DNA from: Lachnospiraceae bacterium
GTDB taxonomy: Bacteria > Bacillota > Clostridia > Lachnospirales > Lachnospiraceae
Reading direction: 5' to 3'
Assembly: GCA_017449075.1 (NCBI GenBank)
Contig: JAFSKG010000034.1
Coordinates: 1-56,196 of the forward strand
Length of the DNA stretch: 56,196 nucleotides
Shown: positions 26,491-35,417 of the stretch, piece after piece
How positions within the stretch are numbered: the first letter of the stretch is position 1
Layout: each line of letters begins with the position of its first letter
The notes under the pieces: model-generated
Told to the model about the DNA's origin: nothing
The model's database searches: none
Seen by the model: only the letters and a program-made list of their open reading frames with translations
Translations under genes and position numbers: made by a program

Positions 26491-26542
26491 TTCTTTAATT
26501 CTCCTTTAATGATTTTGCGGATTGATATCAATCCATACTTAT

Positions 26543-26851
26543 CTACTTATTTGAAAGCGAGTTGAATAATTCAATTTCCTTCGAATCTTCCTTTAAAGTA
26601 ACAATTGCTTTCTTGTAAGAATTAGTTCTGCCAACTGTGTAGCCTCTTCTTCTTACCTTACCATCGTTGTTCATAGTATTTACTTTCTCAACTTTAGCAC
26701 CCTCAAATAACTTTTCTACTGCATCTTTAATTTGATTCTTAGTTGCATCTTTATGAACTATGAAGGTATATTTTTTATTAACCATCTGGTTCATACTTTT
26801 TTCTGACACTACAGGTTTCTTTATAATGTCATAGCATGTTAGGTTAGCCAT
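26543..26851 (-). CDS. rplW: 50S ribosomal protein L23
   Basis: 102 residues. L23 sits at the tunnel exit and docks trigger factor and SRP. 'CYDIIKKPVVSEKSMNQMVNKKYTFIVHKDATKNQIKDAVEKLF' is a typical N-terminal half. It starts on the last base of the rplD stop codon, so translation is coupled. The 52-bp gap to rplB holds a 16-bp palindrome (26519-26534). Confidence 0.97.
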   Translation of the reverse strand: MANLTCYDIIKKPVVSEKSMNQMVNKKYTFIVHKDATKNQIKDAVEKLFEGAKVEKVNTMNNDGKVRRRGYTVGRTNSYKKAIVTLKEDSKEIELFNSLSNK

Positions 26852-27471
26852 TACTTATATACCTCCTCTACATTTTTAACAGCATTCTTTGTGATAAGAA
26901 CTTTTTCATACTTGAGTATGTCATATACATTTAACTCATTGACTACTGAAGTTTTTACGTTTGGAATATTTCTTGCTGAATAAATTAAATTCTTATCGTT
27001 TGTCTCAAGTACTACTAATGATTTATTGAGTTTCAAATTGTCTAAAACCTTTTGAAAATTTTTAGTTTTAATCTCATTGAGTTTTAATTCATCAATAACC
27101 ATGAAATTATTATCTTTAACACAATTTGTAAGTGCTGACTTAAGTGCTGCTCTTCTTTCTTTCTTATTCATGCTCATATCGTAGTCTCTTGGTACAGCTG
27201 CGAATACTACTCCGCCGCCTTTCCATTGAGGAGCTCTGATAGAACCTTGACGTGCATTACCAGTTCCTTTTTGTCTCCATGGTTTTCTACCACCGCCTGA
27301 AACCTCTGCTCTAGTTTTTTGTTTTTGTGTTCCTTGACGATTGTTTGAAAGAATAGTTACACGAGCTTTATGGAGTAAGTGTTCATTTACTTCAACACCA
27401 AATATCGCATCATTTAAGTCAATAGTTCCTACTGATTGTCCATCCATATTATATACAGATACATTTGCCAT
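26851..27471 (-). CDS. rplD: 50S ribosomal protein L4
   Basis: 206 residues. The extended loop 'TRAEVSGGGRKPWRQKGTGNARQGSIRAPQWKGGG', which reaches the exit tunnel, is conserved. In E. coli L4 represses the S10 operon through the leader; whether that applies here is unknown. It is full length and in standard order after rplC. Confidence 0.98.
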   Translation of the reverse strand: MANVSVYNMDGQSVGTIDLNDAIFGVEVNEHLLHKARVTILSNNRQGTQKQKTRAEVSGGGRKPWRQKGTGNARQGSIRAPQWKGGGVVFAAVPRDYDMSMNKKERRAALKSALTNCVKDNNFMVIDELKLNEIKTKNFQKVLDNLKLNKSLVVLETNDKNLIYSARNIPNVKTSVVNELNVYDILKYEKVLITKNAVKNVEEVYK

Positions 27472-27488
27472 ATTCTTTTACCTCCTTT

Positions 27489-28118
27489 CTAAGCCTTCAC
27501 TGTTTCTTTGATAGTTATAAGAGACTTGTTTGGACCTGGGCAAGCACCCTTTATAAGTATTAAATTCTTTTCTGCATCTACTCTTACTACTTCTAAGTTT
27601 TGAATAGTAATTGTTTCCCTTCCCATGTGGCCAGGCATTCCTTTTCCTTTTCGTACTTTACCTGGAGTAGTTGCTGGACCATTTGAACCTTGGTGACGAT
27701 GGAACTTAGAACCGTGTTTCATAGGACCTCTATGTTGTCCGAGTCTTTTGATTGTTCCTTGGAAACCTTTACCCTTACTTATTGATGTGACATCAACCTT
27801 ATCACCTACTGCAAATATGTCTGCTTTGATTTCTTGATTAAGTTGATACTCACCAGAGTTTTCAAATTTCAACTCTCTTAAATATTTTTTAACTGCACAA
27901 CCTGCTTTTTTAAATTGACCTTTGTCAGGATTGTTGACAAGTTTTTCTTTTACATCTTTAAATCCAACTTGCACAGCTTCGTAACCTTCTTTTTCTTTTG
28001 TAAGAACCTTTGTAACTACACATGGTCCTGCTTCAAGAACAGTTACTGGAATGAGCACGCCTTTGTCTGACCAAATTTCTGTCATTCCTAATTTCTCAGC
28101 TAGTATTGCTTTCTTCAT
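27489..28118 (-). CDS. rplC: 50S ribosomal protein L3
   Basis: 209 residues. '[33 protein letters not shown]' and the loop '[32 protein letters not shown]' reaching toward the peptidyl transferase centre are conserved. The 47-bp gap to rpsJ contains a small GC-rich hairpin (GAGCGA/TCGCTC, 28145-28158) without a T-run. Confidence 0.98.
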   Translation of the reverse strand: MKKAILAEKLGMTEIWSDKGVLIPVTVLEAGPCVVTKVLTKEKEGYEAVQVGFKDVKEKLVNNPDKGQFKKAGCAVKKYLRELKFENSGEYQLNQEIKADIFAVGDKVDVTSISKGKGFQGTIKRLGQHRGPMKHGSKFHRHQGSNGPATTPGKVRKGKGMPGHMGRETITIQNLEVVRVDAEKNLILIKGACPGPNKSLITIKETVKA

Positions 28119-28165
28119 GTTTTAATCTCCTTCCGTAAATGTCGGAGCGATGTCGCTCACATCTA

Positions 28166-28483
28166 CTAATTATTTTTCATTTTGATATCAATTGCTACAC
28201 CTGCAGGCATCTCAAGACCATGAAGTGTATTTGTTACTTGAGAACTTGGACTAATGATATCAACTAGTCTCTTATGAGTTCTTTGCTCAAATTGTTCTCT
28301 TGAGTCTTTGTACTTATGAACAGCTCTAAGAATTGTAACTACTTCCTTCTTTGTTGGAAGTGGAACTGGTCCAGAAACTATTGAACCATTTCTTTTACAA
28401 TTGTCTACAATTTTTGCTGCTGCTTCATCAACTAGACTGTGATCATAACCTTTGATGATTATTCTCATTACTTGCTTTGCCAT
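28166..28483 (-). CDS. rpsJ: 30S ribosomal protein S10, first gene of the operon
   Basis: 105 residues. S10 (NusE) takes part in the 30S head and in antitermination. '[64 protein letters not shown]' is typical. AGGAGG lies 11 bases before the ATG. A leader of about 200 nt with strong secondary structure precedes it. Confidence 0.98.
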   Translation of the reverse strand: MAKQVMRIIIKGYDHSLVDEAAAKIVDNCKRNGSIVSGPVPLPTKKEVVTILRAVHKYKDSREQFEQRTHKRLVDIISPSSQVTNTLHGLEMPAGVAIDIKMKNN

Positions 28484-28688
28484 AAAAAAAGTCGCCTCCT
28501 TGAACTTTTTGTTCTAAAGCGGTGACTGTACACGGATTCGGGTGTATCGCACAAATGTGAGTCAAAAAAATAAACCCGATAAGTATACAGTGACAGCTAT
28601 CAAAATTATTTTGACACTTGCTCCCCATAAAAAACCAAGTTGACATTGCAACTTGCAACCTCATGGATCTTCGCTACCATGTCACAGC
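28484..28688 (-). promoter_or_regulatory. Structured 5' leader of the S10 operon with a terminator-like hairpin
   Basis: Between the predicted transcription start and rpsJ there are three notable elements. First, CAAGTTG/CAACTTG (28636-28642 with 28649-28655) is followed on the minus strand by GTTTTTT, a terminator-like shape. Second, a palindrome TCAAAAT/ATTTTGA lies around 28600-28614. Third, a long stem pairs 28522-28533 with 28583-28594 (11 of 12, one G-U) and 28538-28543 with 28574-28579. This suggests attenuation control, though I cannot match it to a named leader family. A 73-codon frame across it (28443-28664) has no protein character. Confidence 0.6.
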
Positions 28689-28694
28689 CTATTT

Positions 28695-28723
28695 ATATTA
28701 TCAAAAACCAATAAAAAAAGCAA
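28695..28723 (-). promoter_or_regulatory. S10-operon promoter
   Basis: Minus strand: TTGCTT (28723-28718), 17 bp, TAATAT (28700-28695). The expected start is about 28688. The -35 overlaps the distal arm and T-run of the preceding terminator, a compact arrangement also seen at fhs. Confidence 0.65.
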
Positions 28724-28735
28724 GAGATTTCTTGC
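28713..28735 (-). terminator. Intrinsic terminator after cls
   Basis: Stem GCAAG/CTTGC (28720-28724 with 28731-28735), loop of six, followed on the minus strand by seven T. The stem is short (5 bp plus flanking A-T pairs), but the T-run is strong. It would end the long envelope operon. The 28736-28806 stretch between it and the cls stop is AT-rich and holds nothing else I recognise. Confidence 0.75.
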
Positions 28736-28806
28736 ATTTTTTACTATTTCTCTTAAAATTTTATTAAATTTAAAATGTATAAAATTGTATAAAATTGCAT
28801 ATTAAT

Positions 28807-30450
28807 TTACATTAGCGGTGCAAAAATTCTAAGCAGCGCTCCCCAGAACCTATATCTTGCAGGAACTTTAATTATCTCAGCAAGTGTCATCTCTTTACTT
28901 TCAGCAAAAACTTTTTCAAAATCAGCTTTTATATTGTTTAATGCATTTATATCTCCAAATAAATATAGGCCATTTTCATAGTGTAAATATAGACTTCTAA
29001 AATCTAGATTGGCGGTACCCACTACAGCCCTTATATCATCCTGCAAATAGACTTTGGCATGTATAAATCCAGGCATATACTCATATACCTTAGCACCTGC
29101 CAAAGTAAGTGACCTATAATAACTTCTATTTACATAGAAAACATATTTCTTATCAGGAATTCTTGGAACTATAATTCTAACATCTACGCCTCTCTTTGCC
29201 GCTGCCTCTATAGTATCTACAAGAGCCTCATCAATCACAAGATATGGCGTCATAATGTACATATATTTCTTTGCAGAATTAAACATATATCTATAAATTT
29301 GAAGAGAAATGTTTTCAGGTAAATTAGGATAATCAGTATATGGCACATATAGTCCGTCACTATTTGAATTGTCAAGTTGAGGTCTATTAGTTTCTAAATA
29401 ATTCTTAACTTCAAATATTTTAGACTTAGAAACAACTTCCCAAAGTTGTAAAAACATAATTGTAAAGCTTGATACTGCATCGCCTTTAATTCTTACAGCT
29501 GAGTCTTTCCAATAACCAAATCTCTCATATAAGTTTGCATACTCATCGGCGATATTTATTCCACCAGTATAAGCTATCTCATTATCAATTACAAAAATTT
29601 TTCTGTGATCTCTATGGTTTTGAGTATTGGATAAAAGTGGCGAAACCGGTTTAAAGATTTTTGCTTCGATATTAAACTTTTTTAAATACTTGCAATACCC
29701 TCTTCTAAAGAATGAAACACTATTTAATCCGTCTACCATAAGTTTTACTTCCACACCTTGCGAAGCTTTCTCTTTTAATATTTTAAGCATCTCTTGCCAG
29801 ATAATTCCATCAGAAAGAATAAAAATTTCTATAAATATAAATTTCTTAGCATCTTTCATTTTAGTTAAAATGTCTTCAAATGCATCCTTTCCATTGTCAA
29901 AATAGTGCACATCAGTATTATCATAAGTTGGAATCTTTGCATGGTTATGAAAATAATTAAAGAATGACAATTCAGTAGTTACTTGTTCTTTAATTAATTC
30001 ATTATCAAACTGATTTTGATAGTTTTTATCATTAATTTTATTTTTAAGTTCTTCGCTCAAAGAAAAGTCATAATGTTTCTTGGATTGTATAACCAAATCT
30101 CTCAATTTACTTCTATATCCATTAAAAAGTGTGGTAAAGTGAAGTATAAAATAAAGTACAACGCCAAAAATAGGCATCATTATAAACACAACCATCCAAG
30201 TGACTTTAAATGAATCTTTAATCTTTTTAGAATTAATCAAATATATTACTTCAGCAATATTTAGTAAGTCTATGAAAATTTGTAACTTAGTTCCATAAAA
30301 TACATCCAAGAAGTGTAAGATTAAAATAAGCTCAAGAATTAAAAATATAACTATAAAAAACATTGGCGAAAAGATTATTCTAAGTATTGAGAATTTTTTC
30401 CTCCGTTTAGCATATTCACTATCTTTATTTAATATAATTTTCTCACTCAT
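28807..30450 (-). CDS. cls: Cardiolipin synthase (phospholipase D family)
   Basis: 547 residues. Two N-terminal membrane segments (about residues 25-45 and 75-100) are followed by two PLD domains. The catalytic HKD motifs are 'HRDHRKIFVIDNEIAYTGG' (about residue 283) and 'HAKVYLQDDIRAVVGTANLDFRSL' (about 467). It joins two phosphatidylglycerol molecules to give cardiolipin at the membrane. The start overlaps prmA by 8 bp. It is the last gene of the long minus-strand run. Confidence 0.93.
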   Translation of the reverse strand: MSEKIILNKDSEYAKRRKKFSILRIIFSPMFFIVIFLILELILILHFLDVFYGTKLQIFIDLLNIAEVIYLINSKKIKDSFKVTWMVVFIMMPIFGVVLYFILHFTTLFNGYRSKLRDLVIQSKKHYDFSLSEELKNKINDKNYQNQFDNELIKEQVTTELSFFNYFHNHAKIPTYDNTDVHYFDNGKDAFEDILTKMKDAKKFIFIEIFILSDGIIWQEMLKILKEKASQGVEVKLMVDGLNSVSFFRRGYCKYLKKFNIEAKIFKPVSPLLSNTQNHRDHRKIFVIDNEIAYTGGINIADEYANLYERFGYWKDSAVRIKGDAVSSFTIMFLQLWEVVSKSKIFEVKNYLETNRPQLDNSNSDGLYVPYTDYPNLPENISLQIYRYMFNSAKKYMYIMTPYLVIDEALVDTIEAAAKRGVDVRIIVPRIPDKKYVFYVNRSYYRSLTLAGAKVYEYMPGFIHAKVYLQDDIRAVVGTANLDFRSLYLHYENGLYLFGDINALNNIKADFEKVFAESKEMTLAEIIKVPARYRFWGALLRIFAPLM

Positions 30451-31546
30451 ATCTTACTCCCTTTTTGCAAGTTACAACTGCCCATTCATCTTCAAAGTTA
30501 TAATCTATATCCATAAAACATTTTTTTCTTTTAATCACGTCTAAAACATCTTTGAGTTTTTCTTTAATTATACCGCTAAGTACTAAACTTCCACCATCTA
30601 CTAAAAATGATCCTATATTCCCTTGCTCAATTAGTGATATCAAGACTGGAGCCAAAATATTTGCAACTATAATGTCATACTTTTCGGATCCAACTATTTT
30701 TCTTAGCCCAGAATCACAAATAATGTTACCAAATCCATATATGAATTTATACTTGTCAAAATTAATTCTATAACTCTCATTGTCAATCCTATCAACAGAA
30801 TCAATGCTATTGAGTTTTAAGTTTTCTCTCAAATTAAGCTCACAATTTTCATCAATATCTATAGCCATTATTCTATTAACCCCAAGCTTATATGCTATTA
30901 TACTAAGTATTCCGGAACCTGTACCAATGTCAAGAAAACTTAAGTCTTTTCCTTTTTCATTAACTAGTTTTTCTATTGCTTTCACGCAAAGTTTAGTTGT
31001 AGCATGTTGACCTGTGCCAAAGGCATTACCAGGCTCAATAAATATATTAAGTTTGCCATCTTTTGCCTTTTCCCAATTTGGAAGTATATTTATGTCATCA
31101 ATGACTAAGCTTTTAAAATTTTCTTTCCACTTATTAAAGAAATCCTCGTCGTTCTGTTCATTTTCTTCAATCTCTAGACTTCCCATGTCCATAAACTGTC
31201 TATATTCTTCTAATCCTCTATTTATGTTATCCATTATATCTTTAAATTCAGATTCAGAAAATATATTGTCGTTGCTTTTCATATAGCTATTATCTACTAT
31301 ATTTTTATCCACATTGTCAAAACTACTATTAACTTTATTTCCAATTGAAACATAAAAACTAACTTTAGACTTTCCATCATCTATATTTATCTTTGGAATG
31401 TCAACATACATCTTCTTTAAATCTTCTTCGCTTAAATTTTGATTATCTTCAATCTCAGCGCCTACTATTCCATTATCAAATAAAACTGAAGCGACTATAT
31501 CAGCCGCTTCAACATTTGTATTAATTGTAATCTTTTTCCAAATCAT
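30443..31546 (-). CDS. prmA: Ribosomal protein L11 methyltransferase
   Basis: 367 residues, longer than the usual 300-320 because of an expanded region at about residues 60-120 ('IVDNSYMKSNDNIFSESEFK'). SAM-binding motif I is 'LSFLDIGTGSGILSIIAYKLG' at about residue 200; 'FGTGQHATTKLC' and 'DIIVANILAPVLISL' are typical of PrmA. It methylates lysines and the N-terminus of L11. The ATG follows the COG2426 gene by 26 bp. Confidence 0.93.
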   Translation of the reverse strand: MIWKKITINTNVEAADIVASVLFDNGIVGAEIEDNQNLSEEDLKKMYVDIPKINIDDGKSKVSFYVSIGNKVNSSFDNVDKNIVDNSYMKSNDNIFSESEFKDIMDNINRGLEEYRQFMDMGSLEIEENEQNDEDFFNKWKENFKSLVIDDINILPNWEKAKDGKLNIFIEPGNAFGTGQHATTKLCVKAIEKLVNEKGKDLSFLDIGTGSGILSIIAYKLGVNRIMAIDIDENCELNLRENLKLNSIDSVDRIDNESYRINFDKYKFIYGFGNIICDSGLRKIVGSEKYDIIVANILAPVLISLIEQGNIGSFLVDGGSLVLSGIIKEKLKDVLDVIKRKKCFMDIDYNFEDEWAVVTCKKGVRYE

Positions 31547-31572
31547 TTTTTTAAATTATAAATATTAAACTA

Positions 31573-32073
31573 TTATCTAATAATATTTCCTATTATGCCA
31601 TATGACACTATAGACATTATAACAAATGCGAGCAATATACCTATAAATATAGCAAGCGCTGATTTTCCTTCATCCATTCCAAAAACTGATGAAACTAAGG
31701 CACCAGTCCAAGCACCAGTACCCGGAAGCGGAATGCCTACAAATAATACCAAACCCCAGAAACCATATTTATCAATTTTAGCTTTATTTTTATGTGCGCG
31801 ATCTCTAAAAAACTTAACAAGTTTTTTAGTTGGTTTCCATTTTTCCATTAAATTAAAGATTTTATTTAAAAATAACAAAATAAATGGTATTGGCAATATA
31901 TTTCCAAGTATACAAATAATCGCAGCTTTTAAATATGGAATATTTAAAATAGAAGCTGCAATAAGTCCGCCTCTTAATTCAAGTATTGGTAATAGAGATA
32001 TTATAAATACAATCATTTCTTTTGAAATAGTTTTTCCCAATTCATTTATTATATTTATAATAATATTATTCAA
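31573..32073 (-). CDS. COG2426 small multi-drug export family membrane protein
   Basis: 166 residues with four to five membrane segments. 'LPILELRGGLIAA' near residue 28 and 'GVPLPGTGAWTGALVSSVFG'-like 'GIPLPGTGAWTGAL' near residue 118 are hallmarks of the family. The 'small multi-drug export' name rests on thin evidence, and the true substrate is unknown. It lies between alaS and prmA in the same direction. Confidence 0.85.
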   Translation of the reverse strand: MNNIIINIINELGKTISKEMIVFIISLLPILELRGGLIAASILNIPYLKAAIICILGNILPIPFILLFLNKIFNLMEKWKPTKKLVKFFRDRAHKNKAKIDKYGFWGLVLFVGIPLPGTGAWTGALVSSVFGMDEGKSALAIFIGILLAFVIMSIVSYGIIGNIIR

Positions 32074-32112
32074 TATTAGATTCCTTTTATATATTTATAT
32101 AAATAATTCAAG

Positions 32113-34728
32113 TTACTTACTAATTAATTCTTTTGCAAGTTTAATAGCATCATCAATTTTACTTGTATCCTTACCTTGACCTTGAGCAAATTTATCTTTT
32201 CCGCCACCATTTCCACCAAGTGTATTTGCCAACTGTTTTAACATATTTCCAGCATGTAATCCTTTATTAATAGCTGCATCAGAAACTGAAACTACTATAG
32301 CAACACCAGAAGGACTCTTAGAAAATCCAACTACAACATAGTCTTTAATTTTATCTTTAATGCTATCTACCAAGTCCTTAAGCTCGTTCATATTTTTATC
32401 ATCAAAACTATTTATAACAACATTCAAATCATTAATTACTTCAGTTTTAATATCTGAAACTTCATTTGATGATATCTGTTTCTTTAATGAATCAATCTCA
32501 GACTTGAGTTCCTTTATATCTTTGAGCAACGAATTAACCTTGTCTACTGCTTCATTTGTTGGAACCTTCAGTATATTAGAAATATTATCCAATTTTTCAA
32601 CTTCATCATTATAAAAATCAATTAATGTGTCAGAAGTTATAGCTTCTATTCTTCGTACTCCAGCAGCCACGCCTGACTCAGACATAATCTTAAAACATTT
32701 AATTTCAGAAGTATTGTCTATATGAGTTCCACCACATAATTCAAATGAAAAATCAGAAACTCGCACAGTTCTAACTATGTCACCATATTTTTCACCGAAA
32801 AGTGCCATGGCACCCTCTTTCTTTGCTTCAGCAAGTGTCATCTCTTTTTTTGTTACGCTGATTGCTTCTTCTATTTTCTCATTGACAATTTTTTCTATCT
32901 GATTTAACTCTTCCTTAGTCAAAGCTTTGAAATGTGTAAAATCAAATCTAAGTCTATTGTACTCAACAAGTGACCCAGCCTGCTCTACATGCTTACCAAG
33001 TACTATTCTTAATGCAGCTTGTAACAAATGAGTTGTAGTATGATTTATAGCAGTTAAATGTCTATTTTTACTATCAACTTCAAACCTGACAACATTTCCA
33101 TTTGAAAAACTACCACTTATAACTTTTCCTATGTGACCTATTTTTGTGTTTAAAATTTTTATAGTGTCATATACTTCAAACGAATTATCTCCGTCTTTTA
33201 TAATTCCAATGTCACCTGCCTGACCACCCATCATAGGATAGAAATTTGTTTTATCTGTTATAATTACACCTTCATCGCCAGTGCCAATATTATCAACAAT
33301 CTTGTTATCAGATACAATTGTTAAAACTTTTCCATCTCCAGTTAAAGAATCATAGCCTACAAACTCAGAAGTCATTTCTTTTGGCAAATCATTAAATACA
33401 GTTGCATCTGCACCCATATAATTTGATTCTTTTCTTGCGAGACGAGCTTTTGTCTTTTGCTCTTTCATCAATTCATTAAATCTAACTTCATCAATACTTA
33501 TATTTTTTTCTTCTAAAATTTCTTTAGTGAGGTCAAGTGGGAAACCATAAGTGTCATAGAGTTTAAATGCATCTTCACCAGATAACTTGCCATCTTTTAT
33601 ATTTGCAATCATTTGATTTAGAATTTCAAGACCTTGGTCAATAGTCTGATTAAACTTATCTTCCTCAGCTTTTAAGACATTTAAAATCATATCTTGCTTT
33701 TCAAATAATTCAGTATAATGTCCTTTATTTAGTTTAATTACAACTTTAGCAAGATCTGTCATAAACGCTTTTTTTACACCCAAAATTCTTCCATGTCTCA
33801 CAGCACGCCTTAAAAGTCTTCTAAGCACATATCCCCTACCTTCATTTGAAGGAAGTATTCCATCTGAAATCATGAAGGTACAACTTTTTATGTGATCAGC
33901 AATAATTCTAAGTGATACATCTGACATTGGGTCATCTTTATAAATATGATGTGTGATTATACTAATATTATCCATTAATTCTTTATTAGTATCAACTTCA
34001 AATATAGACTCAACATCTTGACACACAACTGCGAGTCTTTCTAGTCCCATTCCAGTATCAATATTTTTTTGTACAAGTTCAGTATAATTGCCTTTTCCAT
34101 CATTATCAAATTGAGTAAATACATTGTTCCAAACTTCCATATACCTGTCACAATCGCATCCAACTGTGCAACCAGGTTTGCCACAACCATACTTCTCGCC
34201 TCTATCATAATATATCTCACTGCATGGTCCACATGGGCCAGAGCCATGCTCCCAAAAATTATCATCTTTTCCAAATTTAAAAATTCTCTCGCTTGGTATA
34301 CCAATCATGTCATGCCAAAGATCATACGCTTCTTGGTCGTCAACATACACAGATGGATATAATCTATTTGGATCAAGTCCAAGAGTGACAGTCAAAAACT
34401 CCCAACTCCAAGTAATCGCTTCTTTCTTAAAGTAATCTCCAAAAGAAAAATTACCAAGCATCTCAAAAAAAGTACCATGCCTTGCAGTATGACCAATATT
34501 ATCAATATCTCCAGTTCTTATACACTTTTGGCATGTGGTGACCCTTTTTCTTGGTGGTGTTTCTATACCTTTAAAATAAGGCTTAAGTGGAGCCATACCA
34601 GAATTAATTATCAATAAACTGTTGTCATTATGTGGAACCAAAGAAAAACTTGGCAATCTAAGATGACCCTTAGACTCAAAAAAAGACAAAAACAATTCTC
34701 TCAGTTCATTTACAGAAAACTTTTTCAT
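32113..34728 (-). CDS. alaS: Alanyl-tRNA synthetase
   Basis: 871 residues, normal length. The class II catalytic core shows 'FFESKGHLRLPSFSLVP', 'INSGMAPLKPYFKG' and 'RHGTFFEMLGNFSFGDYFK'. The editing domain has 'AINHTTTHLLQAALR' and 'FELCGGTHIDNTSEI', whose His and Cys bind zinc. The C-terminal DHHA1 part ends in 'GNGGGKDKFAQGQGKD'. The full set of activities (charging and removal of Ser/Gly) is expected. No T-box leader is visible; a small membrane-protein gene precedes it by 15 bp. Confidence 0.98.
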   Translation of the reverse strand: MKKFSVNELRELFLSFFESKGHLRLPSFSLVPHNDNSLLIINSGMAPLKPYFKGIETPPRKRVTTCQKCIRTGDIDNIGHTARHGTFFEMLGNFSFGDYFKKEAITWSWEFLTVTLGLDPNRLYPSVYVDDQEAYDLWHDMIGIPSERIFKFGKDDNFWEHGSGPCGPCSEIYYDRGEKYGCGKPGCTVGCDCDRYMEVWNNVFTQFDNDGKGNYTELVQKNIDTGMGLERLAVVCQDVESIFEVDTNKELMDNISIITHHIYKDDPMSDVSLRIIADHIKSCTFMISDGILPSNEGRGYVLRRLLRRAVRHGRILGVKKAFMTDLAKVVIKLNKGHYTELFEKQDMILNVLKAEEDKFNQTIDQGLEILNQMIANIKDGKLSGEDAFKLYDTYGFPLDLTKEILEEKNISIDEVRFNELMKEQKTKARLARKESNYMGADATVFNDLPKEMTSEFVGYDSLTGDGKVLTIVSDNKIVDNIGTGDEGVIITDKTNFYPMMGGQAGDIGIIKDGDNSFEVYDTIKILNTKIGHIGKVISGSFSNGNVVRFEVDSKNRHLTAINHTTTHLLQAALRIVLGKHVEQAGSLVEYNRLRFDFTHFKALTKEELNQIEKIVNEKIEEAISVTKKEMTLAEAKKEGAMALFGEKYGDIVRTVRVSDFSFELCGGTHIDNTSEIKCFKIMSESGVAAGVRRIEAITSDTLIDFYNDEVEKLDNISNILKVPTNEAVDKVNSLLKDIKELKSEIDSLKKQISSNEVSDIKTEVINDLNVVINSFDDKNMNELKDLVDSIKDKIKDYVVVGFSKSPSGVAIVVSVSDAAINKGLHAGNMLKQLANTLGGNGGGKDKFAQGQGKDTSKIDDAIKLAKELISK

Positions 34729-34743
34729 TATAAAATCTCCAAT

Positions 34744-34875
34744 TTAATTGTTATCATTATTTTTTAGATTTTTCTTTTTCGCCATACTTATACCAAGACG
34801 AACAGCTACAATGATAATCGCTAGGTAAAATAAAACCAAGATTATTTGTTTTAAAAACTCAAAGGCAATACTCAT
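34744..34875 (-). CDS. Small single-pass membrane protein, unknown function
   Basis: 43 residues starting MSIAFEFLKQ; a hydrophobic segment covers about residues 10-25, then a basic Lys/Asn tail ('MAKKKNLKNNDNN'), so the C-terminus should be cytoplasmic. The ATG is preceded by AAAGGAGG at ideal spacing, far better than chance. It lies 10 bp after the upstream gene and 15 bp before alaS, inside the same transcript. I do not recognise a family. Confidence 0.7.
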   Translation of the reverse strand: MSIAFEFLKQIILVLFYLAIIIVAVRLGISMAKKKNLKNNDNN

Positions 34876-34885
34876 AATTCCTCCT

Positions 34886-35416
34886 TTATTGTAAGAACCC
34901 TTTATATACTTCTAAAATATCTCTACACTTTTTTTGCTTTTCTTCATAAAGATACTTATTCTTATAAAACTCAAATTCCAAACTTGACTCAAGTGTGTTT
35001 TGTAAATCTGAAATTGCGAAATCAATATTTTTTTGAAACTCTTCTAAGTCTTGTTCTAATCTATAAAAGTCTTCATCATCTAGTTTATCATTTAACACTC
35101 TTACATACTCGTTAATTTTTTGCGTGTAGACATTTTCAGCTATACTATAGAATTTTGTTTTTTTTACTTTATCAATATCTAAACTTACTTGTTCTATAAG
35201 TATCTCATCTATATTATTTAAATCTTTAATAAGATAATCATAATTTATACCTTCAAGATTATTATTAGAAACTTTGTTTGAAAGTTCATTAGAATACACA
35301 TCATTATATCTGTATTGTGAATTTTTAAAATAGTTTTGATTGATAAATGTTACAGCAATCATTATTAACACAATTCCAAATATAATAAGCAAATTTTTAA
35401 AATAGGTTTTATACAT
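34886..35416 (-). CDS. Membrane-anchored protein of unknown function
   Basis: About 176 residues from the ATG at 35416, which lies just after the stop of the upstream gene (TAGTATG), suggesting coupled translation; an earlier in-frame start at 35461 would overlap more. One N-terminal membrane segment ('NLLIIFGIVLIMIAVTFI'), then a charged helical, probably coiled-coil ectodomain rich in Asp, Glu, Asn and Lys. No known domain is seen. Its place beside the NlpC/P60 protein suggests an envelope role. Confidence 0.7.
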   Translation of the reverse strand: MYKTYFKNLLIIFGIVLIMIAVTFINQNYFKNSQYRYNDVYSNELSNKVSNNNLEGINYDYLIKDLNNIDEILIEQVSLDIDKVKKTKFYSIAENVYTQKINEYVRVLNDKLDDEDFYRLEQDLEEFQKNIDFAISDLQNTLESSLEFEFYKNKYLYEEKQKKCRDILEVYKGFLQ

Positions 35417-35417
35417 A

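Noticed and set aside
26519-26534. Palindrome GGATTGATATCAATCC between rplW and rplB
   Set aside because: It has no room for a loop, no T-run and no promoter nearby. It is probably chance or a weak RNA stem.
28145-28158. GC-rich hairpin between rpsJ and rplC
   Set aside because: It is short (6 bp, 2-base loop) with no following T-run, so a terminator is not supported.
28443-28664. 73-codon minus-strand frame across the S10 leader
   Set aside because: It overlaps rpsJ in another frame and the hairpins. The sequence looks random, so it is not proposed as a leader peptide.
34729-34900. T-box riboswitch before alaS
   Set aside because: The region before alaS holds a small gene with only a 15-bp gap. 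No T-box sequence or terminator was seen.
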